Source: Onchocerca volvulus
Taxonomy: Eukaryota > Nematoda > Chromadorea > Rhabditida > Onchocercidae
Direction: 5' to 3'
Assembly: GCA_000499405.2 (NCBI GenBank)
Contig: HG738139.1
Coordinates: 70,564 to 134,563 of the forward strand
Length of the DNA: 64,000 nt
Below, piece after piece: positions 40,180-50,638 of the stretch. A program made the translations under genes and the position numbers. Below the pieces are notes generated by a model, which was not told the origin of the DNA, ran no database searches, and saw only the letters and a list, made by a program, of their open reading frames with translations. Within the stretch, counting starts at the first letter, position 1. Each line of letters begins with the position of its first letter.

Positions 40180-40194
40180 ATGTCAATGTTTGTT

Positions 40195-40401
40195 TATTCA
40201 AAATCTTAAACCTCCGAAAGTTTTTAAACACGCACCTTATCTAGATTAATTCAAAATCTTAGATATCGGAAAGTCCTTAATTTTGCTTTGAAATTTTGAC
40301 ACAACATTGCATTCGAATACGCGCATGTTTTTAAATATTCATTGATTGATTTGAAGTTTTTATACGCGTTGCATTCGAATAGGCAAATGTTTTTAAATAA
40401 A
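40195..40401 (-). repeat. short direct repeats in the Helitron 3' region, shared with the plus fragment
   Basis: TTGCATTCGAATA...ATGTTTTTAAATA occurs at 40309-40340 and again at 40371-40401. ATTCAAAATCTTA...CGAAAGT also occurs twice at about 40196 and 40247. The reverse complement of about 40305-40425 is recognisably similar to 44808-44900 on the plus strand (shared words TTTGAATGCAACGC and TTTCAAATCAAT, allowing mismatches), which has the unit once. So this is Helitron tail sequence, duplicated locally in one fragment. Confidence 0.65.
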
Positions 40402-40425
40402 AAAAGCGAGTAATCCAAGCTCTTC

Positions 40426-41049
40426 GTCTGTCGGAAAAAACCGAAATAACTGTATCGTAAAAATTTGAATTTAAATTGTTTTGTACTTGTGATCATTTGA
40501 TGTAATAGTGAACGGTTGTTAGCTATTCACCTGAGTCATTTTTTTTTTTGACACTGTTAATCAATTGCTACGATTTCATCAATTGCTACGCTTTTCTTTG
40601 TTTAGTTCACTACACAAATACAGACATCCTTTCTTTGTGTCAAAAGATATCTATCTCACATTCTCATTAACCGTGTGACCTTGATACAATGCTTGTAATA
40701 CATATTGGCTCTTTACGGCTATCTATGTAACCACACCTACTTCCTTCACAGTATATAAAGGGAGGATTTTCTCACAAGAAGACTTCACCTTTACTTCTCA
40801 CTTTCTACACTTGTATCCATGCCATCACTGCTTTCAAATCCTTTCTCCCGATATTCTTTGTACTTTGGTCGACAATAAATTATCGACATATTGGACTCGT
40901 TTTATGGTTTACAATAAAATTTTTAACTGGTCGTACGCTCACAATACGCTACGCGACAAAGGATATACGTAAGTAATATTGTTACGAAGTATTCCTTTTT
41001 TTTACTAATACAAATTAGCAATTTTTATATCGCGCAAAAAAATCCGCGA
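40426..41049 (+). mobile_element. about 620 bp insertion inside the minus Helitron fragment, LTR-like
   Basis: Comparing the two Helitron fragments, sequence matching 44735-44805 stops near 41050 and resumes at about 40425, so this interval is extra in the minus fragment. It has the layout of a retroelement LTR read on the plus strand: TATATAAAGG at 40752, then AATAAA at 40874 and 40913, and a TGG-beginning stretch near 40926 that could be a primer-binding site. A TGT start is possible at 40501. I did not find matching target-site duplications or a clear TG...CA pair, so 'LTR' is an inference and the borders are approximate. Confidence 0.4.
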
Positions 41050-41224
41050 CATCGTCTGTTTTTTGCTTTGCAAGAAATGTGATGCTTTTATTTCTTGATT
41101 TATGGGGAATGTAGTTGCGTCGCACAAATATCGAGGTCATGATAGTGACAATCAAATGTTTCGTTCAAGCAATTTAAGGATTATTTCGTTGACTTCTAAT
41201 ATTAGATTATGTCTCGAATTGCTT

Positions 41225-41431
41225 CTTTTCGTAAATTTTACCCATTGATCCAAACCACACAATTCTAAGGATTGACCCTGAGTTTTGTTGATCGCGAATG
41301 CAAACGTCTATCGAATTGGGAATTGCAATCTCTTAAATTGAAGTGGCGTATCCACTGGAATCATAAGAATGCGCGGACGGAACATCGCAAGTTCTCCACC
41401 GATTGTTCTCAAATTTTTAAACAACTTTGTT
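41225..41431 (-). pseudogene. Helitron PIF1-type helicase, C-terminal fragment (motif VI region)
   Basis: The minus strand reads LKFKNLRTIGGELAMFRPRI-like sequence, then RILMIPVDTPLQFKRLQFPI, an in-frame TAG (at 41308-41310), TFAFAINKTQGQSLELCGLD and further decayed sequence. The AFAxTINKxQGQSL block is the last conserved helicase motif of Helitron/PIF1 proteins. Beyond it, HDLDICAT (about 41130) matches the place of the usual DLFVYAT end of such helicases. The upstream parts of the protein are missing from this strand. It is a dead fragment. Rolling-circle Rep-helicase transposases of this type are common in animal genomes. Confidence 0.85.
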
Positions 41432-42127
41432 TTTGAATAGACCATCATTTTTATATAAATATGCTTATTTTACATATGTATATGTAATCCTCGAGAAATA
41501 TGTATACATATAATGTAAAGCACCATTTAAATTTTCTTAATTTCAATAAATTGCAAAAAAAAAAAACAATTTTGCAAAAATTTTCCACAATATCGATTAA
41601 GCTTCCGAAAAAGAAAAAGCTTTACAAAGTTTAGAACTGAAATGAAATATAGAACATTTCAATTTCCTCAATTTCAAAAACATTTCTATACAATATTGAT
41701 TTAAGTTCTAAAGAAAAAAAAAACTTTAGAGACAGAATTAAAATAACTGGGTGAAATTTTACGGAAAATTCGCTAAGAATCAAAAATTAGACAAATGACA
41801 CGGCAAACTATTGACTGTGTAAAAATGTAAAAATCAATAAAAACATTTCAAATGTTCCTCGATTTATCTTTTGTAAAACACATTCTTTTCTTCTTTAAGT
41901 TCTAAGATTTATGATACATTTAGTTTATGTGATACGAAATTTTTTAAACAAACTTTCTCAAACAGTGCCAACCTAAACATTTGAACATTAAGTAAAATAT
42001 CCAAATATTAACAAAACTATGCATATTTATGATTATAGTTTGAGCTTGTTCAATACAGCAATTGACATAATGCCATTTGATACAGAAGATTATTATTCAT
42101 ACTGAAAAAACGCCTGAAGATTCAATT

Positions 42128-44770
42128 CTTCAACTACAGACGAACTGGCAACTGTTATAGTCGGATTCCAACCTAGAGATATTGTTTTTCGCAGAAAAAA
42201 CAATCAATCAACAAAAATTGCAGAAACACATCGATTATAGTTGCTCTGCAATATGCAGTCATTTTTGGGATGGTGCCGATGGATATCACTTCAACGTTAA
42301 GATGATAAATCCGATCAGCGTAATGAACATGAAGTATATAACATACCGAATATAAATATTCCATTAGGTATAAAATGACTTTTATGGCTACTCAGATTTG
42401 CGACATTTTTTTCTCATCAATTTCTGAAAAAAAAACGGACCGTGACTTAGTATCTAGTTGATTTCTGCAAAACTTTTGGTATAGCGTTGGTCGATTTCCT
42501 GGACAGTCTGGTGAAAAGTTTTAATGGTGTCGTTTATGCGATTATCTTTTCCAATAATGCTTAAGCACGGGAAGTTCATGTGAGTTTTTTTTAGAATGAA
42601 GACAATTATATTTTGAAGTGCCGTCAGTTGTTTCACCAATATATCGTAGACATGTATGCAAAAATCGAAACCGAATGTTTGATATTCATCTGTTTGAATG
42701 AAACTAAATTTTGCTCTGAAGAATTCATTCATTTGCTAAATGCAGTTGTAAATCACAGTAGTACAACTGAAGTTGGAAGACTAACGATTTAGTCATCTTC
42801 ATATGCAGGCAGCCCACGTAATATGCATGAGTACACTTAAGATGCAATTGCGTATGTTCGCCATTACAGGCGACCTATTCATTACAATTACATGCAATCC
42901 AGCTAGGGATAGCGATTGCCGATGCATAGACATGACATCACAGCGCGTTTTTTCATACAGAAGCTGAATTTGCTGATGGATTTCATGGTAAAAATAGAGG
43001 ATTTGGATCTGTACGCTACTGATGCATTCAGAATGGCAAAAGAGAGGATTGCCACATGCACAGATGTTAATCTGGCTTTATGAAAAAATAATTTCAAACA
43101 AAATCGATCATGCAATATGCACTGAAATACTCCAATAAAAACAACGTCGATAGGATTTTATGAAGTTAAGGCGAAAAATATGATATATGGACCTTGTGGT
43201 ACAGTGAATTCAAATTTACCATGCATGATAGAGAATAATGCTCCAAGCGATATCTTCGATCATTAATACCCAATACAATTACAGAAAAAGCTCCCTCATA
43301 CAGAAGATCAACAGAAGATGGCGGTAAATTAACAACCACACACATGTAGAATGGTGAAATCGAATTAGATAACCGGTGGGTTATTCCATATTCGTCCTTG
43401 CTATTAAAAACATACAAAGTGCACATAAACATGGAATACCATAAGTCCGTTAAATCGATCAAATACATTTATAAGTACGTGAATGAAGGCAGCGACATGG
43501 TAGTTTTTGGCTGCAACTAGTAAAGAAGTGATAGGAATGCGGTATTACATACTGATGAAATAACATCATATTAGCCTGAAATAAGCAGCAATGAAGCTAT
43601 ATAGCGAATTTTTTTTTTACTCATAGATGAACGAAATCCAGCTGTTGTTCACTTAGCAGTACATCTAAAAAATGGACAACGTATTTATTTTATGGCTGCA
43701 GATGTGCAACAAATAGCTCTGAATCCACAGTTACAACATTAACTGCTTCTTCACATTATGCAAAATAACAAATTTGCAAATATTAACTGTTTTCTTCACA
43801 TTATGTCGAAATGATGCATTTGCGAAAACACTGTTACATTCGGAAGTACCTACTTCCGAACATAACAGTGTTATTACACATGGAATGCGAACAGAAAATC
43901 AGTTGAACGACGCAATGGAGGAGAACCTGTCTACGGACAACCTGGAACATTCAAACAAACTACGATTGGCAGGTCGTACATCGTACATTCTAATCAAGAC
44001 AAATGCTTCTTCCTTTGCATGCTGTTAGTAAATGTGCCCAGTTCAACTTCCTTCCAGCAATTAAAAATTGTCAACGGCGTTGCAAGCTACTTTCCGCAGT
44101 GAATGTCAAGCTTTGAATTTATTGGAGAACGACCGACACTGAGATGTGTGCATTAATGACGCATGCAACACGTCACATCTAAATCGAATTCATACACTGT
44201 TTGCAATTATATTGATCGCCTGCTCTCCTTTGTCTCCAACACAGTTATGGGAGAAATATAAATCGCACATGGCTGAAGGTATTCGCCATCGAATACGCAG
44301 AAAATTCAAATATGAATATGGATTTCACAACAGAAACCTACAACGAAGCGTTGATAATGATTGAAAACTTGTGCTTAAAAATCGCGAACAAAGTTCTTAA
44401 TCAATTGGGAAAGCCATCAGCGAACCAATCTGCTGCTGCTGCTTCGTTCGACGTAGACTTGCACTGCAAACAAAACGTCAAAATTAGCTATAATATGCGT
44501 GTCCAGCTTTAAAACGATTGATCAACTGGGATGCTCTCACATCCATTGCTGGAAATTGGAACGGAAAGCTGCTGGTTGATCTGATCTCAAGGCGAATTTC
44601 ATTGCCTCATAACTTCTACAATTTAGTTATGTCAAAAGAAGAATTGATTGAAAAAGTATTTCCCGATATTTAAACATTCTAAAGATCACGATTGGCAGAG
44701 TGAAGAACTATTCTTGCGGCCAAGAACAAAGATAACTACATTTCCCACAAATCAAAAAATAAATGAATTA
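42128..44770 (+). pseudogene. Helitron Rep-helicase polyprotein, decayed and internally deleted
   Basis: Conserved blocks appear in order in shifting frames. ELATVIVGFQPRDIVFRRKN (42140) and DGYHFNVKMINP (42281) are N-terminal. SYAGSPRNMHEYT then TGDLFITITCNP (42797-42900) belong to the Rep region. RGLPHAQMLIWLYEKI (43044) holds the Rep His-x-His surrounding. NRWVIPYSSLLLKTYKVHIN (43373) and SVKSIKYIYKYVNEG follow, with LAVHLKNGQRIYFMAAD (43652) and AFAKTLLHSEVP (43790). PTQLWEKYKSHMAE (44235) and NEALIMIENLCLKIANKVLN lead to SYNMRVQL (44487), SLPHNFYNLVMSKEELIEKV and ILAAKNKDN. Between about 44470 and 44490 the helicase Walker A/B core is missing. Many stops and frameshifts make it non-functional. 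Confidence 0.9.
43827..43872. repeat. 46-bp near-perfect palindrome inside the Helitron reading frame
   Basis: AACACTGTTA-CA-TTCGGAAGTA (43827-43848), then CC, then TACTTCCGAA-CA-TAACAGTGTT (43851-43872). The two arms are perfect complements except for the opposed CA/CA. The left arm belongs to the conserved LLHSEVP block. The right arm is extra relative to the usual run from SEVP into YYTWNA, so it appears to be an inverted copy of the left arm. Confidence 0.9.
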
Positions 44771-45230
44771 CACCCCTCATAAAGCAGAAAACAAACATAA
44801 ATCTCAAATTACTGGCCTTTATTTATTTTAAAACACGCGCCTATTTGAATGCAACGCAGCATGAAAATTTCAAATCAATCGATGAACTTGAAATGTTGTA
44901 GGAAGTAGACGCGGCCAATGCAGAAAGAAGGCGTTGTGAATAAATTCTTTTCACTCATGAAGACGCGGTACGGAACAGGGTCAAAAAATTCAATCCGCTC
45001 ATGAAGGCATGGTGCACGAAGGAGTCGAAAAGTTTAACTCCTTCACTTACTTTCAGTTGTCACGGACATGATGCGTGAGAAAAAATATGTCTACATAAAG
45101 AAGGATGACTTTTGGAATACAAGGTTTGTGTCAAAATTTGAAAACAATCAGTAGAGAAGTTCAGGAGATATATCATTTTTAATAGGTAGCATTTACATTT
45201 TTATTTATATAGATATAGAAGATAAAACAA
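44735..45230 (+). mobile_element. 3' tail of the plus-strand Helitron fragment
   Basis: About 44735-44805 matches the reverse complement of about 41050-41125 (words AACTACATT, CCCA, AAATCAA, AAGCA and AAAACA in the same order). About 44808-44900 matches the reverse complement of 40305-40425. So both fragments carry the same sequence after the helicase. Near 45205-45225, TTTATTTATATAGATATAGA resembles the place of the GTCTAT/ATAGAC hairpin near 40170, but the GC-rich hairpin is lost. Between them, 44990-45060 has two imperfect copies of a GCTCATGAAG...CACG unit. Boundaries are approximate. Confidence 0.55.
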
Positions 45231-45274
45231 GGAATGGTAAAACTTGAGAAACGCGCAGTTTCAAATGGACCAAG

Positions 45275-45322
45275 TTTGCCGCCAAAACAATAAACAAAAG
45301 GACAAATATTTTTCCCGCCAAA
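45275..45322 (+). promoter_or_regulatory. two E2F-type sites directly before an ATG
   Basis: TTTGCCGCCAAAA (45275-45287) and TTTCCCGCCAAA (45311-45322) both fit the E2F/DP consensus TTTSSCGC, on the same strand and 36 nt apart. The second ends one base before the ATG at 45323. In this AT-rich surrounding such GC cores are uncommon. They would suggest cell-cycle-linked expression of the gene that follows. Binding is not shown. Confidence 0.45.
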
Positions 45323-45720
45323 ATGCTTCGGTCAAAGCTGAACAAAACTTGGTCAACCAATCATCAGCAGATGAATCATAAATCAGGAAAGAAGGAATCC
45401 CGAAAGAATACAAAAAATTCGGGTTTTGGACTACAGTCAGTTCTGTTTGAAGTTCAACAGGAACAGCAGAAGTTCAGAGCGACACGGCAGGCGAATAGTC
45501 AAGGAACAGCATTCTTCTCTACGAGTGACAAAGGAAAGAATATCGAGTGATGCGTTATTTGGATATTCTCGGATAGTTATTTGTTCGTAATTGTTTCGTT
45601 GCTGATAAATTCTTTCTTCAAACAGGATTCTTCTTTGTCGGAGCAGACGTAATTAAGAAAGCTTTTGCGATAATTGGTGGATCAATCAAAATGACTGCGA
45701 ATGTTCAAAATCGGAGATAA
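45323..45720 (+). CDS. small basic protein, two-exon candidate gene of unknown function
   Basis: ATG at 45323 opens a frame of 75 codons (stop 45550). It is rich in Lys, Asn, Ser and Gln, with KSGKKESRKNTKN followed by LFEVQQEQQKFRATRQANSQ. A donor at 45525 in phase 1 and an acceptor CAAACAG at 45625 join it to a second open piece (FFFVGADVIKKAFAIIGGSI ...) ending at TAA 45718. That gives 98 residues, with AATAAA 32 nt later at 45752. Unspliced, it would end at 45550. I do not recognise the family. It has no signal peptide; the basic start and the helical Gln-rich part would suit a nuclear protein. It begins right after Helitron debris, so chance or transposon-derived origin is possible. Confidence 0.4.
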
Positions 45721-45757
45721 TAAGCGCCAGACTTGCTATTATTGATCCATTAATAAA

Positions 45758-47263
45758 ATTTTTTATATCGAAATCAATTTGATTTTTCCTGACAAATCGT
45801 AATTACATAGAAATGATGAATTATTTCAAATGTACCACTAATTTATTTATCAGTTTGAGAAAATGTTATCATCCGTATGTCCGATGAGAAAAATAAGCAT
45901 ATTATTCAGATTGTAAGTAAATTTCTTATATTTGAGCTGAATTTTTTTTTTCATGTATATGTTTATTCTTTTCTTATATATTTTTATTCTTGTTTGTTTT
46001 ATTCTTTTTTACCATTTTTTTTTCTTATAAGTTTCTTATATTCGTGCTGAAATGTTTGTGACTAAAATTCACTGATTTAATAAAAACCGGATAAAGCGGA
46101 ATAAATAAATGATTAATTTGATAAACAAAAAATTAATGTATAGATATATTCAATTCCGTACTAATTCTAATTTGATACAAATGACTTTTGGTAATTGTCA
46201 ATATTTGGAATGATTAATCCTTCCATTTATTTAGTGGAACAATAAGATCTTGTGGATTTTCTGGTAGCGTTTTAGATTAGCATAGTTTCGAGCTCAAAAT
46301 CATTACAGAATAATTAATTATTAAGATGATTACATTGGCTTTTATTAGCTTTTTCTTATTTTATAGTTTTCATGAGCACTTAAATATTGCTCATTTAATT
46401 AAGTTATTTTTATTTCATAGGATAAGGGATTATCGTTTGCTTCTATAGTTATAGCTAATATTTTTTTTGCATATTCAGCAATAGTACTAAAAAGCAGTTG
46501 CTATGTTTCTAAAGTTGTTTTTAATTGCTGATAACAAATCTACCAGTATCATTAAAATTTAATCATAACAATGAGATATTGCAATCACATACGATAGCAA
46601 TGATAGTCTGATTTAGCGATAGCTGTCATAGTAATACTTCCCATTTGTTATAAAAGTTCTCTAAATTCAAAAAAACTATAATGTAATTATTCCAATTCAA
46701 AACAACTGAAACTTTTAGTTATAAAAGCAACAAATATTATACTTTCTTTTGATTAACATCAATAATGCAAGTTTGACCTTCTAATGTGACTTTTTTTACT
46801 CATATACCATGCCATATTTTTCTGTGAACATTAGAAATACATGAATTTTGAAATAAAATTTATTTCATCCCCAAATATTTTGAGATACTTCTTCACTCAC
46901 TTTTATGATCATTGTAAATTAGCATAGTCCTTGAATGAGAAAGCAGTATTATTAGGATTTAAATCCTCTGCATATATTTGTCCATATTGATTTTTTTGGA
47001 AATGTTTATTCATGCATTCATAATTATAAATTTCTCATATGAAAATATATTGGAATGTTGCTAGCTGAAGGAACAAGTCTTTCTTGTAACAATTAGATGA
47101 TCGTTTCGTTTCATTTAAAATCTACGACCTGCATCATATTTTATTTATCTTATTTATTATTTTTTAAAACTTCATCATCCCAACTCAGTAATATTATTCG
47201 AATTTATATGAAAAAAAAACAACCAATTTTTTATTTTCATTCATGTCTTATATTGATTTATAT

Positions 47264-47297
<34 letters not shown>

Positions 47298-47807
47298 TAA
47301 CATAATCACTATTATTTTTTATCTTCTACTCCTTTTTTTCTTTTTTTTTTTATTCTCAAATTGCCAGATAACTTTCATCATAATATTCATCTATCCAAAA
47401 CTTAAATTCCATTAATTACAATAGTCAACATCGTTACAAATATTCTATCAAAGCAAATTTTAGAATAACTTCTATCCTTTTACAATCATTGGCATTTGCA
47501 TTCTTTCATCTGTTGATAACTTCTTCATACTGCCAACTTTTTTGTTTTAATATTTATTACCCTTTTTCACATCAAATTGTTCTATTTCAACATTTTAAAT
47601 TAAAGACAGCTGACATCCTAATTACTGCTCTGTAAGTTTAATTTGAAAGTTTGTCTGTTCATTCAATGGCTTAAAGTTGAAATAGAATACTTGTCTTCAA
47701 CATTTTTCTGTTAGGATATTCTCGCTTAAGTTAACATTCTTTCAGTGTAAACGTGATCAGTATTGGATTATTTTGAATTGGATAAATAAGTTTGATCCTG
47801 ATAAAAA
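45758..47807. other. AT-rich intergenic stretch with TA microsatellite
   Basis: No coding sequence was recognised. Around 47260-47298 there are two runs of TA repeats broken by AAATA, preceded by poly-A/T tracts. A CTTTCAG (ending at 47746) precedes the next gene candidate by about 60 nt and could accept a spliced leader. Confidence 0.6.
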
Positions 47808-47845
47808 ATGAAAATAGTAGCCATGGTCGTAGGGATTGTGCAGCG

Positions 47846-50169
47846 TTTTATCATATCTTCTTTGCGGCACCTTTTGCAATAATTATCGATGTGATTTCTT
47901 GCTATCCACAACAAAAAATATGCGTACCACAGAAGTAAGTTGAAATTTTTTCATTACATATGAAGTTTTAAAGAGAATTGACATCGGAAAAAAAATCAAT
48001 TTCGAATTGAATTTAAAAAAATTTTCCAGATTTTGGCAGTTAACAAAATCTCCCACTTTTTCTTTTCTTTCTCAAATAGTAATATTGGTTATTTTTTCTC
48101 TTCGAGCAATGAGTGATAACAATTAACAATTCCTTTCTTCAAATATCACCTCAATACGAATATCAAACTGTTAGCAATGGTTACTGACAGATTAAATTAA
48201 ATCATAGCGAGACTTATCCAATTCTGAGTTAATTGCCAAGAGAAAGCGGTTTCTAATTCATCGGTAGTATGTGATAAGAATAATTAATCTGTTTGGAATC
48301 GCGTGCTTCATTTAAGAATATAGATATATAGAAAAATGATTCAAACCTATTTATATAAATATATTCTTGTCATACTATGATAATATACTATTTAAAATAT
48401 ATAATAAAATTTGTATTTATATCCTGAAATTCCGTATTTTCACTTTCAATTTACATGACGATCAGGTTTTCAGTTGCATTTCTACATCGAAAAACAAAAC
48501 AAAAGTTCTAACCCTTGTTTTTGATTAGCTTCGTATTTGAATGTTAAATATGTCATTCTCTTAATTTTAAGAACATGGAATATAAGATAAAATAGCAGTT
48601 AAAAAGAATGCATGAATAAAAAGATGCAGAATTATTAAATGAATTACATATAAATATGAAAAAAGTATTTCTTTTCTTTCTGTGTTAAACAAAATTTTAA
48701 ATTTTTTAAAATTCTATGAATAGCACTTTTAATCCTACTTATAAACTAATCTATTTATAATCTATCTGAAGACTTTTCAAGCTTAATAAATTTCTAAAAA
48801 CAGGAATTTCGAATTCTAAAAAAGATGTTTAACCTTTCATTTTATTTACTTTTTCCTTGTTATATTCCCCAAAAATGTAGTATTAAAAGAATAATTAAAT
48901 AAAACATTTCATTAAAATTCTTGGATAAATTTTAAACTCCTTTGTTTGCATTCATGAAAATTTCGAATCAAGTTTAAATCGAAATTTCGAATTTAATTTA
49001 ACTACCCCATCTGGAAATTTTCATTTCATCTTTTGGGGATAAGATTTTTTTCAGTCAATTTCTTTTAGCTTTTTGATTAAAAAATTAGAGTATTCGGCAT
49101 TACTAATGCCATAGCCTTTTTTTTTTTAAAGCAGTTATCGTAAAGAAACAAAAAAGAATTATAGCAAACTGATTGAATTACTTTCATTTAACTGAATGCT
49201 TAATCCGAAACTTTTTGTACATATCTCTCAGCTATTGTAAAACTGCAACATGTGCTCTGGTTCATTTCAACCAGATTTAACCAGAAATTAAAATTAAATT
49301 AAAAAATTACCTATTTCAGAACTTACTAAATTATTCAGAATACACTAATGGATGTGAAAAGGAGTGAGGCCTACGAGTCTCCAAATAAGCAAAAAACTTC
49401 TTAAAAATACAATTACTAGTTATATAACGTTTCGATAATTTAATCATCTCCATAAACTTAATTCATAAATATATACTGTTTATTCAACCATAAATAAAAA
49501 GACTTTCTTCTAATCAAACGATATGCCGTTATAGTATTTTAAAAAAGAAAAAACTCGAAAGTACAAAAGATATGAAACATGAAATGAGAATTTGTATTAT
49601 GGAAACTTTTGCTGAATGATAACTAAAATTTTCAACTAATTAAGTTTAAACATTCCCTCTGTTTATAGCTAACAGAAAAAAAGATTTGATGTCCAGAAGA
49701 AACCAGTTGTATACACTACATATGTTGCGATGACCAATGTTGTCAACAATGGCGAATGTGGGTTATGTAAGTTGAAGTTGAAGGATTCCACATCCTCAGT
49801 TTTCTATTTTCGAATGAAATTTTCGACGTTTCGGAATTAAGTATACAAGATGATATATGTACTACAGAAGTATTCAAACAACGTAACTGGAGTCTTAGAA
49901 TCCATCAATCGTTAAAATTAATGAATTGACGTTCAAGCAATTATGAAATCGCGATACCCATTATTACTCCAGGTATCACTTACGCTAAGACATAGCTAAA
50001 TCTTCAGGAATATTAAAATTTTCCATTACATCAATTCATTCAATCACTCTTTGCTAGTTTCCCTTTCTGGATGAGACGTAAAAAAACCTAACATTTCAGG
50101 CCTGCTCTATTTGCATCAACTGCTTTCACTCTGGATGTGTTCTTTGCATTTTGCATCCAGTGCTATTGA
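47846..50169 (+). CDS. short Cys-rich single-pass membrane peptide, incomplete model
   Basis: Three exon-like pieces join in frame. 47846-47934 encodes FYHIFFAAPFAIIIDVISC then YPQQKICVPQ, donor AA|GTAAGT. 49707-49766 encodes CIHYICCDDQCCQQWRMWV, donor AT|GTAAGT. 50100-50169 (acceptor ATTTCAG) encodes PALFASTAFTLDVFFAFCIQ and CY then TGA. AATAAA follows 39 nt later at 50208. The first piece ends like a signal peptide; CC-x3-CC before a membrane helix recalls WBP1/VOPP1-type proteins, but the likeness is slight and there is no PY tail. The 5' end is unresolved: ATG 47808, after a CTTTCAG at 47746, is in another frame and stops at 47882, so a one-base loss or an unseen first exon must be assumed. 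The acceptor at 49706 is weak. Confidence 0.45.
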
Positions 50170-50207
50170 ACAATAGTATATGGTTCAACAAGCTTTCAAG
50201 AAAGTCA

Positions 50208-50213
50208 AATAAA
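50208..50213 (+). terminator. polyadenylation signal of the Cys-rich membrane peptide gene
   Basis: AATAAA lies 39 nt after the TGA at 50167-50169. This position supports the plus-strand gene model and a tail-to-tail arrangement with mdt-15, whose stop lies at 50639. Confidence 0.5.
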
Positions 50214-50638
50214 AGAACAAATGAAATAAGACAAAGTTATGCGCATTGTTTCAATTCATAATTGCTGTATACTAAACCAATCTCACTATATGAATAAAAT
50301 GATGAATTAATATAAACAGATAAAATAAAGAATTTAACAGGATAACATGAAGCAAATCCTTTCCATATTCAGCAAAATAACCGTATACAAAAATTCAAGA
50401 CCTTCAAAATTCGAAATCTTGAAAAACAAAATTCGATCTAAAAAATATATTTCACTGACGAACAAGAAAAAACAAGATTAACACTTCATTTTTTTTCTTT
50501 TTTTTTTTTTTTTTTTTCATATACTTTGAATCAACACAGCAAATGCAGCAAATCAACCAAATAACAATGTCCGTATAAGGTCTGAAATTCACGTGAAAAA
50601 AAAAAAAACTAGAAAATTTACGAGAAAAAGGATACATT

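Noticed and set aside
40501..40985. A complete solo LTR with TG...CA ends
   Set aside because: TATA and polyadenylation words fit, but I found no matching terminal pair and no target-site duplication, so only an LTR-like insertion is claimed.
42173..43468. Minus-strand frames of 63-100 codons in the Helitron region
   Set aside because: The plus strand carries the conserved Rep/helicase blocks over the same interval, so these are antisense shadows.
49681..49830. Alternative frame KFDVQKKPVVYTTYVAMTNV reading on to a stop at about 49840
   Set aside because: It is open and would match the upstream exon phase, but it ends without a polyadenylation signal and ignores the good GTAAGT donor at 49767 and the membrane-helix exon at 50100. 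It remains a possible alternative.
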